From: Megascapheus bottae
Taxonomy: Eukaryota > Chordata > Mammalia > Rodentia > Geomyidae
Assembly: GCA_024803745.1 (NCBI GenBank)
Contig: JANJXV010000024.1
Coordinates: 11,361,427 to 11,425,426 of the forward strand
Length of the DNA stretch: 64,000 nucleotides
Reading direction: 5' to 3'
Shown: piece by piece, positions 1 to 10,111 of the stretch
Layout: every line of letters begins with the position of its first letter
Numbering within the stretch: the first letter of the stretch is position 1
Position numbers and translations under genes: made by a program
Notes under the pieces: model-generated
What the model was told of the DNA's origin: nothing
The model's database searches: none
Seen by the model: the letters and a program-made list of their open reading frames with translations, nothing else

Positions 1-164
1 GTTTCAAATGCCCAAGTAGAACCCAATCAGATTGAGTTTTATGTTTAACTTCATTTTTGTTGCCTGTTTTGCTGTCTACTGTGTGAGTGAGTAGAAACCT
101 AGATGCTTTCCTTTCTGTATCTATAAAAACAAGAGATGGTTTTTCTTAAGTAGTGTAGCTTTTC

Positions 165-392
165 ACTGTGTTCTTTTTTTTTTTTTTTTTGCCAGTCCTG
201 GGCTTGAGCTCAGGGCTTGAGCACTGTCCTTGGACTTTCTCAAGGCTAGAGCTCTACCACTTGAGCCTCAGCACCACTTCCGGCTTTTTTCTATGTATGT
301 GGTACCAAGGAATCGAACCCGGGTCTTCATGCATGCTAGGCAAGCACTTTAACCACTAGGCCAAACTCCAGGCCCATTTACTGTGTTCTTTT
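165..392 (-). mobile_element. ID-headed dimeric SINE (geomyoid type)
   Basis: This is a full-length minus-strand copy, with the A-tail seen as a T-run at about 175-190. The right half reads CCAGTCCTGGGCTTGAGCTC and the left half ends in ACTAGGCCAAACTCCAGGCC. A perfect 13-bp target duplication, ACTGTGTTCTTTT, flanks it (165-177 and 380-392). The left half has tRNA-like A and B boxes (GGTTCGATTCC on its own strand). Confidence 0.9.
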
Positions 393-968
393 GAAGCACA
401 TGGTATAGAGAGATGGGATATTATGGTGTAAGTGTGATTGACAACCCTAAGTGAATGTGTCTATCTGATCCTACAAAGTGAAGGGATTAACATTTTCTAA
501 TTTCTGTCACCAGTTATCAATAAACCCACAGTTTTTAATTTTCACCAGAACTTATTGAGGCAGGTGCTTTCCCCACTTCATGGATGAGTAAATCAGGATG
601 TTGAGAGAGATCTTGTCTTCTCCAGTTTCTTCCTTGGCCACTGTTTCTTGCTTTCTTGAGTTGCCCGCCACAGGTTTCTTGCTTTCTTGTCATCCTCCAT
701 TGGTTCCGGTGATTGCCTTTGACCTGGGAGAGATACTAGAAAATAAATAACCCCAGAAAAGCAGATTTTTAGGCCTTTGGGTCCTAGAGACTAGACATAT
801 TGGGGGAAGTTTCCTGAAAAGGCCAGTGCTGCACCCTTCACTGTCATTTCTTTGGAGCATTGTTTTTAAGACCAAGTGTGAAAGTGACTCATCCCCTAAT
901 GCTTCTGTTGCTAGTAGAGGCAGTCTGAAAGCTGTACTTAATGCCTCTTTTCTCCTTCCCTTCCTCAG

Positions 969-1047
969 ATACTAATGGGGAAAACATTGCAGAGTCACTG
1001 GTTGCAGAGGGCTTGGCTACCCGGAGAGAAGGCATGAGATCCAATAA
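969..1047 (+). CDS. SND1: SND1 exon a: end of SN domain 1 (about residues 117-143)
   Basis: This 79-nt exon follows a strong pyrimidine-rich acceptor ending in CAG and is followed by the near-ideal donor GTAAGT. It starts at the second base of an Asp codon and stops after two bases of an Asn codon. It reads [15 protein letters not shown] and then [11 protein letters not shown], the last strands and helix of the first SN fold. Compared with the human protein as I recall it, position 141 is Ser instead of Ala. Skipping it would shift the frame. The preceding exon is not in the window, so the first base of the Asp codon is inferred. Confidence 0.97.
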
Positions 1048-1482
1048 GTAAGTATTTAAGTACTCTTCTCTGTCTTATTTGGGGACATCAAGGGCCATTG
1101 ATTAGTCAGTTGTAAATTATTATCTTCATTTTTGTGTGTTCCTCCATATAAATGATAACATCACATGTTTCCCATGGCTTCTGAAACATTCTAGTTTGTG
1201 GTTTATGTTGAACCAGGAGATCATTCAGTAGTCATGAATGGTACTGATGTGTGTACCTCCTTTAAAACAGGCTATGAACCTAGACAGTTCTGCTCTTTGT
1301 AGTCATCTTAGCCTATAGATTTTCACTCCTTGAATCCATCCATTCAGCCCTAAATATTGACCAAGCATTTACACTACGTGTTATACCGCGTTGTGTTCTA
1401 GACTTTGATTATCCAAAGCCTTTTTAAATCTGTTTGGTTTGTGAGTCTATTGATGGTTAATTAGTAAGTAAAAATATATTTG

Positions 1483-1690
1483 CCTGTTGGGTGCTGGTGG
1501 CTCACGTCTATAAGTCTAGCTACTCAGGAAGCTTGAGATCTGAGGATCATAATTTGAAACCAGCCTGGGCAGGCAAGATTGCGAGATTGTTTGTTATCTG
1601 CAAAAAACTGCAAAAAAAAAAAGAAAAAAAAAAAAGCTCTGGAATACCATTCAAGTCTTGATGGCAACAACAAAAACAACAACAACAACA
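1483..1690 (+). mobile_element. 7SL/Alu-headed SINE with (CAA)n tail
   Basis: The head GGTGCTGGTGGCTCACGTCT followed by AGCTACTCAGGAAGC and CCAGCCTGGGCAGG resembles a 7SL-derived Alu/B1 left arm. The second half is degraded and A-rich. It ends in a (CAA)n run at 1663-1690. Confidence 0.75.
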
Positions 1691-1916
1691 CATATTTGTT
1701 TAAGCAATGGAATTGTTAGTTTGTTTTAAGGGGGAATTAGGCATGTAAGGTTTATGGTATACATATTGTGTTCAAGTTTACTAGTGTTTTCTCTAAGTGG
1801 AATGGATTGCAACTAACTGCCTTTAATTAACACTACAGTGTTTGGAAAGTGATATGCTACATCAGTAATTTAGAGGCTATAAGCATACTGCTTAAACCAT
1901 TAAGTCTTTGTATTTT

Positions 1917-2212
1917 CTTTCTTTTTTTTTTTGGTGGGTCATGAGGCTTGATCTCTGGGCCTAGGCACTGTCCCTAAGCTCTTCTGCTCAAGGCTATCAC
2001 CCTACCTGTGAGCCTGGGTGTTGTCCCTGTGTTCTTCAGCTCAAGGATACTGACCTATGCTTTGAGTCACAGCCCCACTTCCTGATTTCTAGTGATTAAC
2101 TGGAGATAAGAATCTCAGGTTTTTTTAGTGTGTGGGTTGGCTTTGAACCTATGTCCTCAGATCTCAGCCTCATGAGTAGCTAGGATTACAGGCATGAGCT
2201 ACTGCACTTGGC
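1917..2212 (-). mobile_element. 7SL-headed composite SINE with internal duplication
   Basis: This minus-strand copy has a T-run, TGGTGGGTCATGAGGCTTGA, and ends GTAGCTAGGATTACAGGC. A segment of about 54 bp beginning GGGCCTAGGCACTGTCCC is repeated in tandem inside it. The SINE at 20306-20598 has the same duplication. Confidence 0.8.
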
Positions 2213-2497
2213 TTCTTGTTATATTTTCCAGCTGAAGAAAAGGCTTTGGATAAATATTTACATGAGGATGACAATCAATTATGAACCTGAGCAAAGGCCT
2301 TGTTGTATCTTCTGCCTGCTTTCTGCCTGCATAGATTTTGGGCCAGGCCACTCATTGTATACTTGTGATGTTTTCTGTTTGGAAGACACATTTGCTGGAC
2401 TTTAATTAGTGTGTGTCCATGTGGGATTTGTTTAATTAGGATAGATGTTTTAGGTGGTGTTTTTGGAAACATGCCGCAGTTCTAACTTAAGCATTAT

Positions 2498-2502
<5 letters not shown>

Positions 2503-2533
<31 letters not shown>
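2503..2533 (+). repeat. (TG)n microsatellite
   Basis: About 15 TG units with one interruption near the end (GTGTATGTG). It lies mid-intron and is not next to a splice site. Confidence 0.9.
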
Positions 2534-2536
<3 letters not shown>

Positions 2537-2941
2537 TTAGAAAGAATTTAGTTTGCAATCAGTGAATAATGTAAAAAGGAATCTCATAACAATGTTGTAC
2601 TATGTAAACAAAGAAAACCTCCATTGGAGTACTAAACTTTCTGTACTTAAAGCCTTCATTTTCCAGTTTTGCTTCTGTCACTTTTGCTACATGTTCTTTT
2701 CTTTGCATTCTGGCTGGGAATTTGGATCTCTGAGGATGTGGCAACTTTTAGGTTGAGGTGAAGAGTTACTGAAGACTTTGAGCTGGAGAATTGACAGGTC
2801 AGTCTTGCTTAGAAATTTGGATGGATAGGTGGGATGCGATTCAGTTGTGTTTAAATCCATTGTTAGAGTCATGTGAAAGACTTGCTGTTCCTTGTTCCCT
2901 AAATCTGCTCTGCTGTGAGAGTGGAAAATTAACCCCCTGCC

Positions 2942-3183
2942 TTTTTTTTTTTTTTTTCTTTTTTTATTTCCTCAGGTATTGTGACTGGAACTCAGTGCTC
3001 TGAGCTCTTACTTTTTCACTCAAGGCTCCTGCTTTATTGCTTGGGCACACCTTCATTTCCTTCATTTTATTGGTTAATAGGAGATAAGAATCTCAGATTT
3101 ATCTGTCCAGGCTGGTTTTGGACTGGGATTCTCAGATCTCAGCTTCCTGAATAGCTATGATTACAGGTGTGAGCTAGGGCTTA
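2942..3183 (-). mobile_element. 7SL-headed composite SINE, diverged
   Basis: A T-run is followed by GGAACTCAGTGCTCTGAGC, then GGTTAATAGGAGATAAGAA and CAGATCTCAGCTTCCTGA. It is a clearly decayed member of the same minus-strand family as 1917-2212, without the internal duplication. Confidence 0.75.
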
Positions 3184-3777
3184 CCCCTCTTTTCTTTCTT
3201 TCGTTTTTTTTCCTGCACTTGGTTTGATCTATTTACTGACTTTAGCTATTTTTGTACTAATGTAGTAGGTTTCCTGCCCTATAAAGGAGAAAGCTCAGTG
3301 TCCATATTACCCTTGCCTAACTGGCTACCTTGACTGATGCAGCAGTTTAGGGCCAGTGCTAGCTGTAACACTAGGGTACACTGTGCATGTCCCAGCCATG
3401 TTTTGTAGATTCAGAGGGAGTAAGGGAGCTCATCTGGTCATGGTCCCTGTGTTGTATCCTGTGGAGCTGTGCCTGCTGAGCATCTACATATGTGATAGTG
3501 CAATGAAACTACATCTCATGCAGTGGCTCCCCTCTGAGCCTCTCACTGGCTTTCTTTTCTTCTCACTGATTGTGGCAGTGCTTGAGTGTGTTCTTTAGAT
3601 CTGCTCATTAAAAGCTGTTAGAATCTGATCTCTTATTTGGAGAAGCAAGTTTGGAATCTGGAAATTGTGCTTATGATGATTTTCTGGTGATAGGTTGAGG
3701 TTAAGCTATAGATCTCAAACAGATACTTAGGTCGTTCCAGGGAGAAGATGCTGAAGAAATCCAGTGGCCAAGAGCTA

Positions 3778-3782
<5 letters not shown>

Positions 3783-3808
<26 letters not shown>
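3783..3808 (+). promoter_or_regulatory. (TG)13 repeat next to the exon b splice acceptor
   Basis: Thirteen uninterrupted TG units end 36 nt before exon b. In the pre-mRNA this is a UG repeat, the known binding site of TDP-43 and CELF-type proteins. A candidate branch-point adenosine lies at 3818. A regulatory effect is inferred from the CFTR exon 9 precedent and is not shown by the sequence. Confidence 0.5.
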
Positions 3809-3844
3809 AATTCATTAACCACACATTTGTTTTTCATGTCCCAG

Positions 3845-4005
3845 TCCAGAGCAAAACAGGCTTTCAGAATGTGAGGAACAAGCAAAAGCAGCAAAAAAAG
3901 GGATGTGGAGTGAGGGGACTGGTTCCCATACCATCCGGGACCTCAAGTATACCATTGAGAACCCAAGGCACTTTGTGGACTCACACCACCAGAAGCCCGT
4001 CAATG
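3845..4005 (+). CDS. SND1: SND1 exon b: SN1-SN2 junction (about residues 143-196)
   Basis: This 161-nt exon begins with T, completing the split Asn codon, and ends with the first G of an Ala codon before donor GTGAGT. It encodes [19 protein letters not shown], then the segment containing [12 protein letters not shown] and [12 protein letters not shown]. This is the C-terminal helix of SN1 and the linker into SN2. Position 168 is Thr where I recall Asn in human. The acceptor is unusual: a 13-unit TG repeat lies 36-62 nt upstream, followed by a good branch-point match (CATTAAC, adenosine about 27 nt from the exon) and a short T-rich tract. Confidence 0.97.
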
Positions 4006-4272
4006 GTGAGTCTTGTTGGGGGAGGCAGATAGAACCCAGGGTGATTTCTTTCTGTTTGCTCTCTTTGCTTCTTGAGATTTATAAGATCTAGTGAGTCTTT
4101 CTTTTGCTTATTTAGTATCCTGAAGAAATCCTTACGGTTGAAACAATACATAGCATTTGGAAGGGCGTTTGAATTCTATTCACACAGGTTAGGTGCCCTT
4201 TGCTGTTGTCAGGTGGTCAAGTGTTGATATTTTGCCTATTGTGGATCTTCTCTTCTCCTAAAAAAGCTACTT

Positions 4273-4329
4273 ACATATACATCCCTGAAACTTGGAATTA
4301 GAAACATATACATCCCTGAAACTTGGAAT
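4273..4329 (+). repeat. Direct 26-bp repeat, period 31
   Basis: The segment beginning ACATATACATCCCTGAAACT occurs at 4273-4298 and again at 4304-4329, with the two copies identical. It lies in the intron between exons b and c. Confidence 0.9.
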
Positions 4330-4650
4330 GTACTTTTTTTTTTCTTGTTCTACTATGAACTTTGTTAACTGCAGGTTCAATAAAGTAAAAAGATGACCAA
4401 CCTGAATTTTTAACTTATTTTTTGCTAGTATCTGATATTTAGATGAGTCATGAAGTGAGATTTCAGTGGGTTCAGAAGATGGAGAAACAGGTTTGAACAC
4501 TTTCATTGCCAGGCTTTTCTCACTTCTGAGAGGGAGGTTTTCTTAGGGTTGGTTTGGGGGAGAGGAGCAGAGATAGATAAAGTGTGGTTGGGCATTGTAT
4601 ATTCTTGAAATGATTTTCTTCATGGACTAAAACTGTGTTCTGTCATGCAG

Positions 4651-4742
4651 CGATTATCGAGCATGTGCGAGATGGCAGTGTGGTCAGGGCCCTGCTCCTC
4701 CCAGATTACCACCTCGTTACAGTCATGCTGTCAGGGATCAAG
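4651..4742 (+). CDS. SND1: SND1 exon c: first strands of SN domain 2 (about residues 197-227)
   Basis: This 92-nt exon completes the split Ala codon and ends on a whole Lys codon (AAG). It encodes [20 protein letters not shown] and then [11 protein letters not shown], the first beta strands of SN2. The residue after DY is His, where the human protein as I recall it has Tyr (about position 217). The donor, GTCAGA, is the weakest of the seven in this window; the acceptor is a plain TCATGCAG. The exon sits between two short introns of 645 and 567 bp. Confidence 0.96.
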
Positions 4743-5309
4743 GTCAGATGTACACAGGGGTATGGGATTTGTGGGAGTGTTTGGGTTCTTTACTTTTAAT
4801 TGGGGACCTCTGATCTATTATTTCTTCCTGCCATGGGCCATCAACCTTAGTACTTTATATTTATTTTGGCTACAACTTTGTAACAAGAAGTTCTACTGTG
4901 ATTCTTTTTCTTTATCCACCCACCCCCCTTTCCCTCTCCCTCCCCTTTTCTTTGTTTCTTTTGAATACTTTGGATCTGTTTGAAATTGAAGTTTGTTGAG
5001 AAGGAGAGATGGGTGGGTCTGCAGCTTGCTGGATGTGGGTCATATTTATATAAACTATCATTTATATTTAAGGAAATTAGGGACTTGAAGCTAGGCACTA
5101 GTAAATGTTTTCATGGAAATGGGTTACTTTCAGCTGTAATTTCATGTGATCATGTTTCCAAAAGGGTTAGAAGAGCTAATTTGCAACATTTCACCCTCCC
5201 CTCCCCAACTTAGCTTGTGGAAGGTGTGCAGGTGAGGGCCTTATTTTCTTTGCAGGTGATTGGTTCTCACCATCAGTTTTCCTTCCTCACTGCCCATGCT
5301 TTCCTTTAG

Positions 5310-5468
5310 TGTCCAACTTTTCGTCGAGAAGCAGATGGCAGCGAAACACCAGAGCCTTTTGCTGCAGAAGCCAAATTTTTCACTGAGTCCCGACTGCTTC
5401 AGAGGGATGTTCAAATCATTTTGGAGAGCTGCCACAACCAGAATGTTCTGGGTACCATTCTCCATCCA
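5310..5468 (+). CDS. SND1: SND1 exon d: core of SN domain 2 (about residues 228-280)
   Basis: This 159-nt exon is exactly 53 codons with phase-0 borders on both sides, so skipping it would remove 53 residues without a frameshift. It starts [20 protein letters not shown] and continues through [15 protein letters not shown] to NVLGTILHP. By recalled human numbering it carries Glu247, Phe250 and Arg255, which structural work places in the pocket that binds the oncoprotein MTDH (AEG-1). All three are conserved here. Ile273 of human reads as Val, a mild change. The donor is GTGAGT. Confidence 0.97.
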
Positions 5469-5824
5469 GTGAGTGTGCTGTGTAGCCTGGGCTATAAGGG
5501 ACTAGGGGCTGCAGTTTGCTAATCTGTTTTTTCTCTCTTACATCTATCCGAATATCTTGGTATGCTTATCATCTAGTGATTTTTAAGATATACACCAGGG
5601 AGAGATAGCATTAGAGAATTTGACAGTTCTGTGCATGATCTTGTCTTTAAAAAGTTAATCTCAAATGTTACTGGGCTCATAAGGGGAGGAAGAACTGCAT
5701 CACTTACTCTTTCATGTGCTTGATCCAAGCAACTGCTACTAGAAAGGCTGGAGAGGGATACATCTTGTAGAAGTAGAGCAGAAATGAACATACTGAGGTC
5801 AATGAGGTTTGCTGTAGGTTTAGA

Positions 5825-6084
5825 AGCCAGCTATCTGGAGGACTGGGAGTTTGGCCTAGTAGTAGAGTGCTTGCCTAGCATGCAAGAAGACCCAGGTTCG
5901 ATTCCTTAGTGCCACAGACATAGAAAAAGCCAGAAGTGGTGTTGTGGCTCAAGTGGTAAAATGCTAGCCTTGCGGGAAAAGCCCAAGGACAGTGGTCAGC
6001 AGGCTCTGAGTTCAAGTCCTAGATCTGGCCCCCCCCAACCCCAAATAAAACCTTATCTTAAAAAAAAAAGTCAGCTATTTGGAG
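5825..6084 (+). mobile_element. ID-headed dimeric SINE, plus strand
   Basis: The left half reads GGGAGTTTGGCCTAGTAGTA with B box GGTTCGATTCC. The right half has GTGGCTCAAGTGGTAAAATG. The tail is C-rich and then A-rich. The flanks AGCCAGCTATCTGGAG and AGTCAGCTATTTGGAG form a diverged target duplication. The element sits upstream of exon e. Confidence 0.88.
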
Positions 6085-6767
6085 AATTAGAGTATTGACT
6101 GAGAAATCAGGAGGAAACTGACATATGAAAAAAATATTTACTGTACTCTAGGCTTTATGCAGTTACCTCCTAAGTCTGATTTGAGTAGCACCTAGGATCT
6201 TTATGTTCGTGTAGTTCTGACTGTTAGTATGTTGACCCTGTCCCATACTTTTGTGGGTGGGTTATGGTAAGTTGGATATGGAAGGACTATTTGTAACAAC
6301 TAAGTGACTTTTCAGTATTGCAAGCTATTCGTAACCCAACTGTTAAGCTGCTGTTACTTTTCTCAGCTAGATAATTCTTCCAGTAGGACAGTTGTTGGGA
6401 TACTTTGGAGTGGGCCAAGGTTATGTGTACTTCTTCTGTAGCAGTGTCTGGTCATGACCTGCCAGATGGCTCTGTCATAGTAGCATGTGAATTATAGTTG
6501 GATGGGCAAAATGCAGCTTGCACAATTTCCTAGTCAGGCCATTCTTTAGTTTTCTGCTTAGAAAAAAAAAAGTGCAGATCTGAGGCAAGGGATGTATGAG
6601 GTGTAATCTCTCCAAAAGATTAATATCCTTCTTTGTTGGAAAAATTGCTACTGAGATGTAAATTCCATAAAGTGTCACTAACATGCACTTTGCTGGGCAT
6701 TGTTGGAATATGAAGCTATGGCTATGCAGAGGAGTCTCAAGGTAATACCTCTCATCTGAGTTGTTTC

Positions 6768-6862
6768 TCCCTCCCTCTTTCTCTTTCTCTCTCCCTCTCT
6801 TTTCTTTCCTCCTTCCCTCCCTCTCTCCCTGTCTTCCCTCCTTCCCTCTCTTCTTTTCCCCC
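6768..6862 (+). repeat. CT-rich (polypyrimidine) tract
   Basis: About 95 bp almost wholly of C and T with irregular CTTT/CCCT units. It directly precedes the SINE at 6868-7074. Confidence 0.8.
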
Positions 6863-6867
6863 GTTCT

Positions 6868-7074
6868 TGTTTTGGAGTAGGCTTTGGGGTTGGAACTCAG
6901 TGCCTGGGTGCTGTTCCTTACCTTTTGTACTCAAGGCTAGTACTCTGCCACTGGTGGTTAATTAGAGATCAAAGTCTTACTAACTTTCCTGCTTGGGGTG
7001 GCTTTGAACTTTGGTCCTTAGATCTTAGGTTCCTTAGTAAGTAGGATTATAGATGTAAGCCACCAGGGCCTGGC
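6868..7074 (-). mobile_element. 7SL-headed composite SINE, diverged
   Basis: Recognisable pieces are GGGGTTGGAACTCAGTGCC, GGTTAATTAGAGATCAAAG and TAGGATTATAGATGTAAGCC. The copy ends about 130 bp before exon e. Confidence 0.75.
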
Positions 7075-7205
7075 TTTTTGTTTTTGTTTTAAATGAACCA
7101 CAGATAGATTGCGGCAAAGTATGTCATGTCAGAGATCTAGGGAAATGGATTCTCTTGTAACAGGATCTAACTCATGTCTGCCTTCTCTTGTGCCTTGTTT
7201 CTCAG

Positions 7206-7312
7206 AATGGAAACATCACTGAGCTCCTCCTGAAGGAAGGATTTGCCCGCTGTGTAGACTGGTCCATTGCAGTTTACACTCGGGGTGCAGAAAAGCTGAG
7301 GGCAGCTGAGAG
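7206..7312 (+). CDS. SND1: SND1 exon e: later part of SN domain 2 (about residues 281-316)
   Basis: This 107-nt exon starts on a whole Asn codon and ends after AG of an Arg codon, with donor GTAAGG. It encodes [19 protein letters not shown] and then [16 protein letters not shown]. The pattern '[12 protein letters not shown]' is the typical helix that follows the strand bundle in SN domains. No differences from the recalled human sequence were seen. The two introns around it carry ID-headed SINEs in opposite orientation (5842-6068 plus, 7569-7755 minus). Confidence 0.97.
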
Positions 7313-7568
7313 GTAAGGCCTGCCAGGGAAGCCTTCCAGCCAAGGCTTTTGTTAAGGTTCTTAAATTAAGAAACCTCTTGTCTCTCAATTAACAGTCTGT
7401 GACAGTATATTTCATTTTACTACAGGAATCGGGAAGTCTCAAAAAGGAAGGATGTAAAATTAATATTTGGCTTTGGTTTAATTTAATGGAAGATAGTAAG
7501 GGCTCAGGTGTTTCATTCGGACAATATTCTTTATTTGCTTTGATTTGGGGGGAGGGGGGTGGTGTAGC

Positions 7569-7755
7569 ACCAGTCCTGGGCTTGAGCTCAGGGTCCGAGC
7601 ACTGTCCTTGGACTTTCTCAAGACCAGAGCGCTACCACTTGAGCCTCAGCACCACTTCCAGCTTTTTTCTATGTATGTGGTATCGAGGAATCGAACCTGG
7701 GTCTTTGTGCATGCTAGGCAAGCACTCAACCACTAGGCCAAACTCCCAGCCCCCA
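7569..7755 (-). mobile_element. ID-headed dimeric SINE with G-rich tail region
   Basis: The body, from CCAGTCCTGGGCTTGAGCTC to the left-half end GGCCAAACTCCCAGCCCC, is intact. The usual T-run (A-tail) is replaced by a G-rich stretch (7545-7562). It lies 256 bp downstream of exon e, in the opposite orientation to the SINE at 5842-6068. Confidence 0.85.
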
Positions 7756-8482
7756 CTTGTTTTGATTTTTAATGGTTTTAGATCACTTTTTCAAGTTCCT
7801 CTCTTAAGTTATGCATTTTAGGCATTTGGAATGGAACTTGAAACTCATTTCTGGATTTGGACTTGTTTGTTCAGAGCTCCTCTCAAATAGATTGGCAGGC
7901 TGGAGCAGGGCCGTGATGGTGGAGCTTGTTAAGTTATCGATGAGGATTAGGCTGCTTTGTAGGATTATTGCCCTAATTTGTAAAAGTGAGTCTTAAATAC
8001 AAATGATAGTACAGGTCTAAGATGTTGTTATAGTTTCAGCTTGGTGCTTTATGATTGAATCAGATGTAGAATAACTTATTTACAGAAACTTGAGAGTGGA
8101 AATTGCAAAGTTTGGTAGCTTGTTCAAGTGTCCAGGCCAGGTTTTTCTAGCTGTTTAGGTAGATATCTTCTATTTGATGGGGTAGATGAAAGAAAGTAAA
8201 ATAATTACCAAAAATAGGTAGATCGAAATAATGCTCAGGAAATAATATTTCTAGGAGTTGTAAGCAGAACACAGTAATCAATGACAATAGCTCACTCAGG
8301 GTTTAAATAAATTTATGATGATCTGAAGTTAATCTTAAAATTATAACTATCTTTATAACATTATTTAATTATAACAGTTTTTATACCATGAGATATGTGC
8401 CATATTAGAAATTGAATAATTACAAATTTTATTGCCTTCCTGCAGCCTTTTAAAAATTTATTTATTTAAAATTTATTTTTTT

Positions 8483-8565
8483 GTTTATGTGGTACTGAGG
8501 AATCAAACCCATGGCCTCATGCATGCTAGGCAAGCAGTCTACCACTAAATTGCATTCCCAGCCTC
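8483..8565 (-). mobile_element. ID-like SINE monomer
   Basis: Only the tRNA-like left half is present: GTGGTACTGAGGAATCAAAC and ATGCATGCTAGGCAAGCAG, ending in a CCCAGCC-type box. It may be an older ID element that predates the dimer. Confidence 0.65.
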
Positions 8566-8722
8566 CTGCAGTCTTTTATACATCTTAGTATCTGTAAGCA
8601 TAAATATTTCCAAGTTTTTATAAAAATAGATTTTAATATGTACCTTACGATATGGCATGATTGAAAAATGAGTATTGTCTGATAAGGAAACAATGCTTCA
8701 GATTTTGGGAGTTTATGTCTTC

Positions 8723-8946
8723 ACATAACTACAGCGCCAGGAGTTTGGCCTAGTGGTAGAGTGCTTGCCTAGCATGCATGAAGACCCAGGTTCAATTCCT
8801 TGGTACCATATATATAGAAAAGCCAGAACTGGTGCTATGGCTCAACTGGTAGAGTACTAATCTTGAGGAAAGCCCAAGGGCAGTGCTCAGGCCCTGAGTT
8901 TAGTCCTCAGGACTGGCAAAAAAACCCAAAAGAAAACATAACTACA
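8723..8946 (+). mobile_element. ID-headed dimeric SINE, plus strand
   Basis: A full-length dimer runs from GCCAGGAGTTTGGCCTAGTG to an A-rich tail. A perfect 11-bp target duplication, ACATAACTACA, flanks it (8723-8733 and 8936-8946). Confidence 0.9.
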
Positions 8947-9589
8947 ATAGAAAGATATAAATAGCTGTATCAAGTGCATTGTTCTAAATACTTCTGATTA
9001 TTTTGTGTTCATTGTATCTGTTTGTCTCAGCCTATCTCCTGTCCCTTCTCTCTCTTTTCTTCCCTTCTTATTCTAAGTCTGCTGTTACTCTAAATTATTA
9101 TTTTGGTTGATCATTTTTTTTTATTTTTTAAGATTCCGCAGTTTTAAAGAGAGTATAATTAAAGCAATATCCACAAGTTTTATAGCATCTGTAGAAGATT
9201 TTATGGATTTTATTTTTTGAAGAGTACTAATCATTATACAGCAGGCTTGGACCAGGGAATGCAAATCATAATTCACAATGTGATTACTTGCCTGCTGTTC
9301 TGAATGTTATGTTTGAGGTAGTTGCATTCTTGGTAAAATTACATACTCTCTGTGGAAGTACTTCATGTGTTTTACAACTGCTACATTCTTTTTATTTTTC
9401 CATTTTAATGCTTTTTTCAAAAAATAAAGGTGTAGCACTTTTCCAGAATATTTCCTTTCCACTACATTTGTATCTGTTATAGTTAAAATAGTTCATTGAT
9501 TTTTTTTAAAGCTTTCCATGTATTCAATTTCTCTTAATTTAACTTTGGACAAAAATTTACTTGGTTTAGTAATTTAAAAATAATTTTTC

Positions 9590-9704
9590 TAGGAAGTAGA
9601 GGTGTGGCTCAAATGGTAATGCTGTAGCCTTGAGTGGAAAAAAGCAACAGAGAACAGGAAGCTCTGAATTCAAGCCTTACTCCTGGCACAACAACAACAA
9701 AAAA
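9590..9704 (+). mobile_element. SINE right-half monomer with (CAA)n tail
   Basis: The sequence AGGTGTGGCTCAAATGGTAA through GAATTCAAGCCTTACTCCT is the right-half module without an ID head. It ends in a short CAA repeat. It directly abuts the next SINE. Confidence 0.65.
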
Positions 9705-9935
9705 GAATTTCTAATGGCCAGGAGTTTGGTCTAATGGTAGAGTGCTTGCCTAGCATGCACGAAGACCCGGGTTGGATTCTTTCGTACCACTACATAGAAA
9801 AAAAAAGCCAGAAATTGTACTGTGGCTCAAGTGGTAGAGCTCTAGCCTTGAGAAAGCCCAAGGACAGTGTCCAGGCCCTGAGTTCAAGGCCCAGGACTGG
9901 CAAAAAAAAAAAAAAAAGAAAAAAATTCTACTGGC
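9705..9935 (+). mobile_element. ID-headed dimeric SINE, plus strand
   Basis: A full-length dimer with a long A-tail (about 9901-9925). It is flanked by GAATTTCTAATGGCC and AAAATTCTACTGGCC, a lightly mutated target duplication. It inserted at the 3' end of the monomer at 9590-9704. Confidence 0.88.
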
Positions 9936-10011
9936 CTGTTTTTCTGAATGTGTATTAATGAACTTCTTTAGAGATTTTCTTCATTTTCCTTTTTCTTTTT
10001 TTTTTTCAATG

Positions 10012-10111
10012 TGTATGTGTGTGTGTGTGTGTGTTGCTGAGGATTGAATTCAGGGCTTTGCGTTTGCCTCACAAGTGTTCTAATGCTTAATTAAGCCATA
10101 TTTCTAGCCCG
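10012..10111 (-). mobile_element. Old tRNA-derived SINE next to (TG)n
   Basis: A TG microsatellite (10013-10034) runs into TGCTGAGGATTGAATTCAGG and CCATATTTCTAGCCC. That is the general layout of an old minus-strand ID/B2-like element. It is weakly conserved. Confidence 0.45.

Noticed and set aside
7399..7821. 140-codon plus-strand frame
   Set aside because: Its centre is the translated minus-strand SINE (the recurring VLGLSSG / CPWTFSR / GIEPGS peptide seen in many places).
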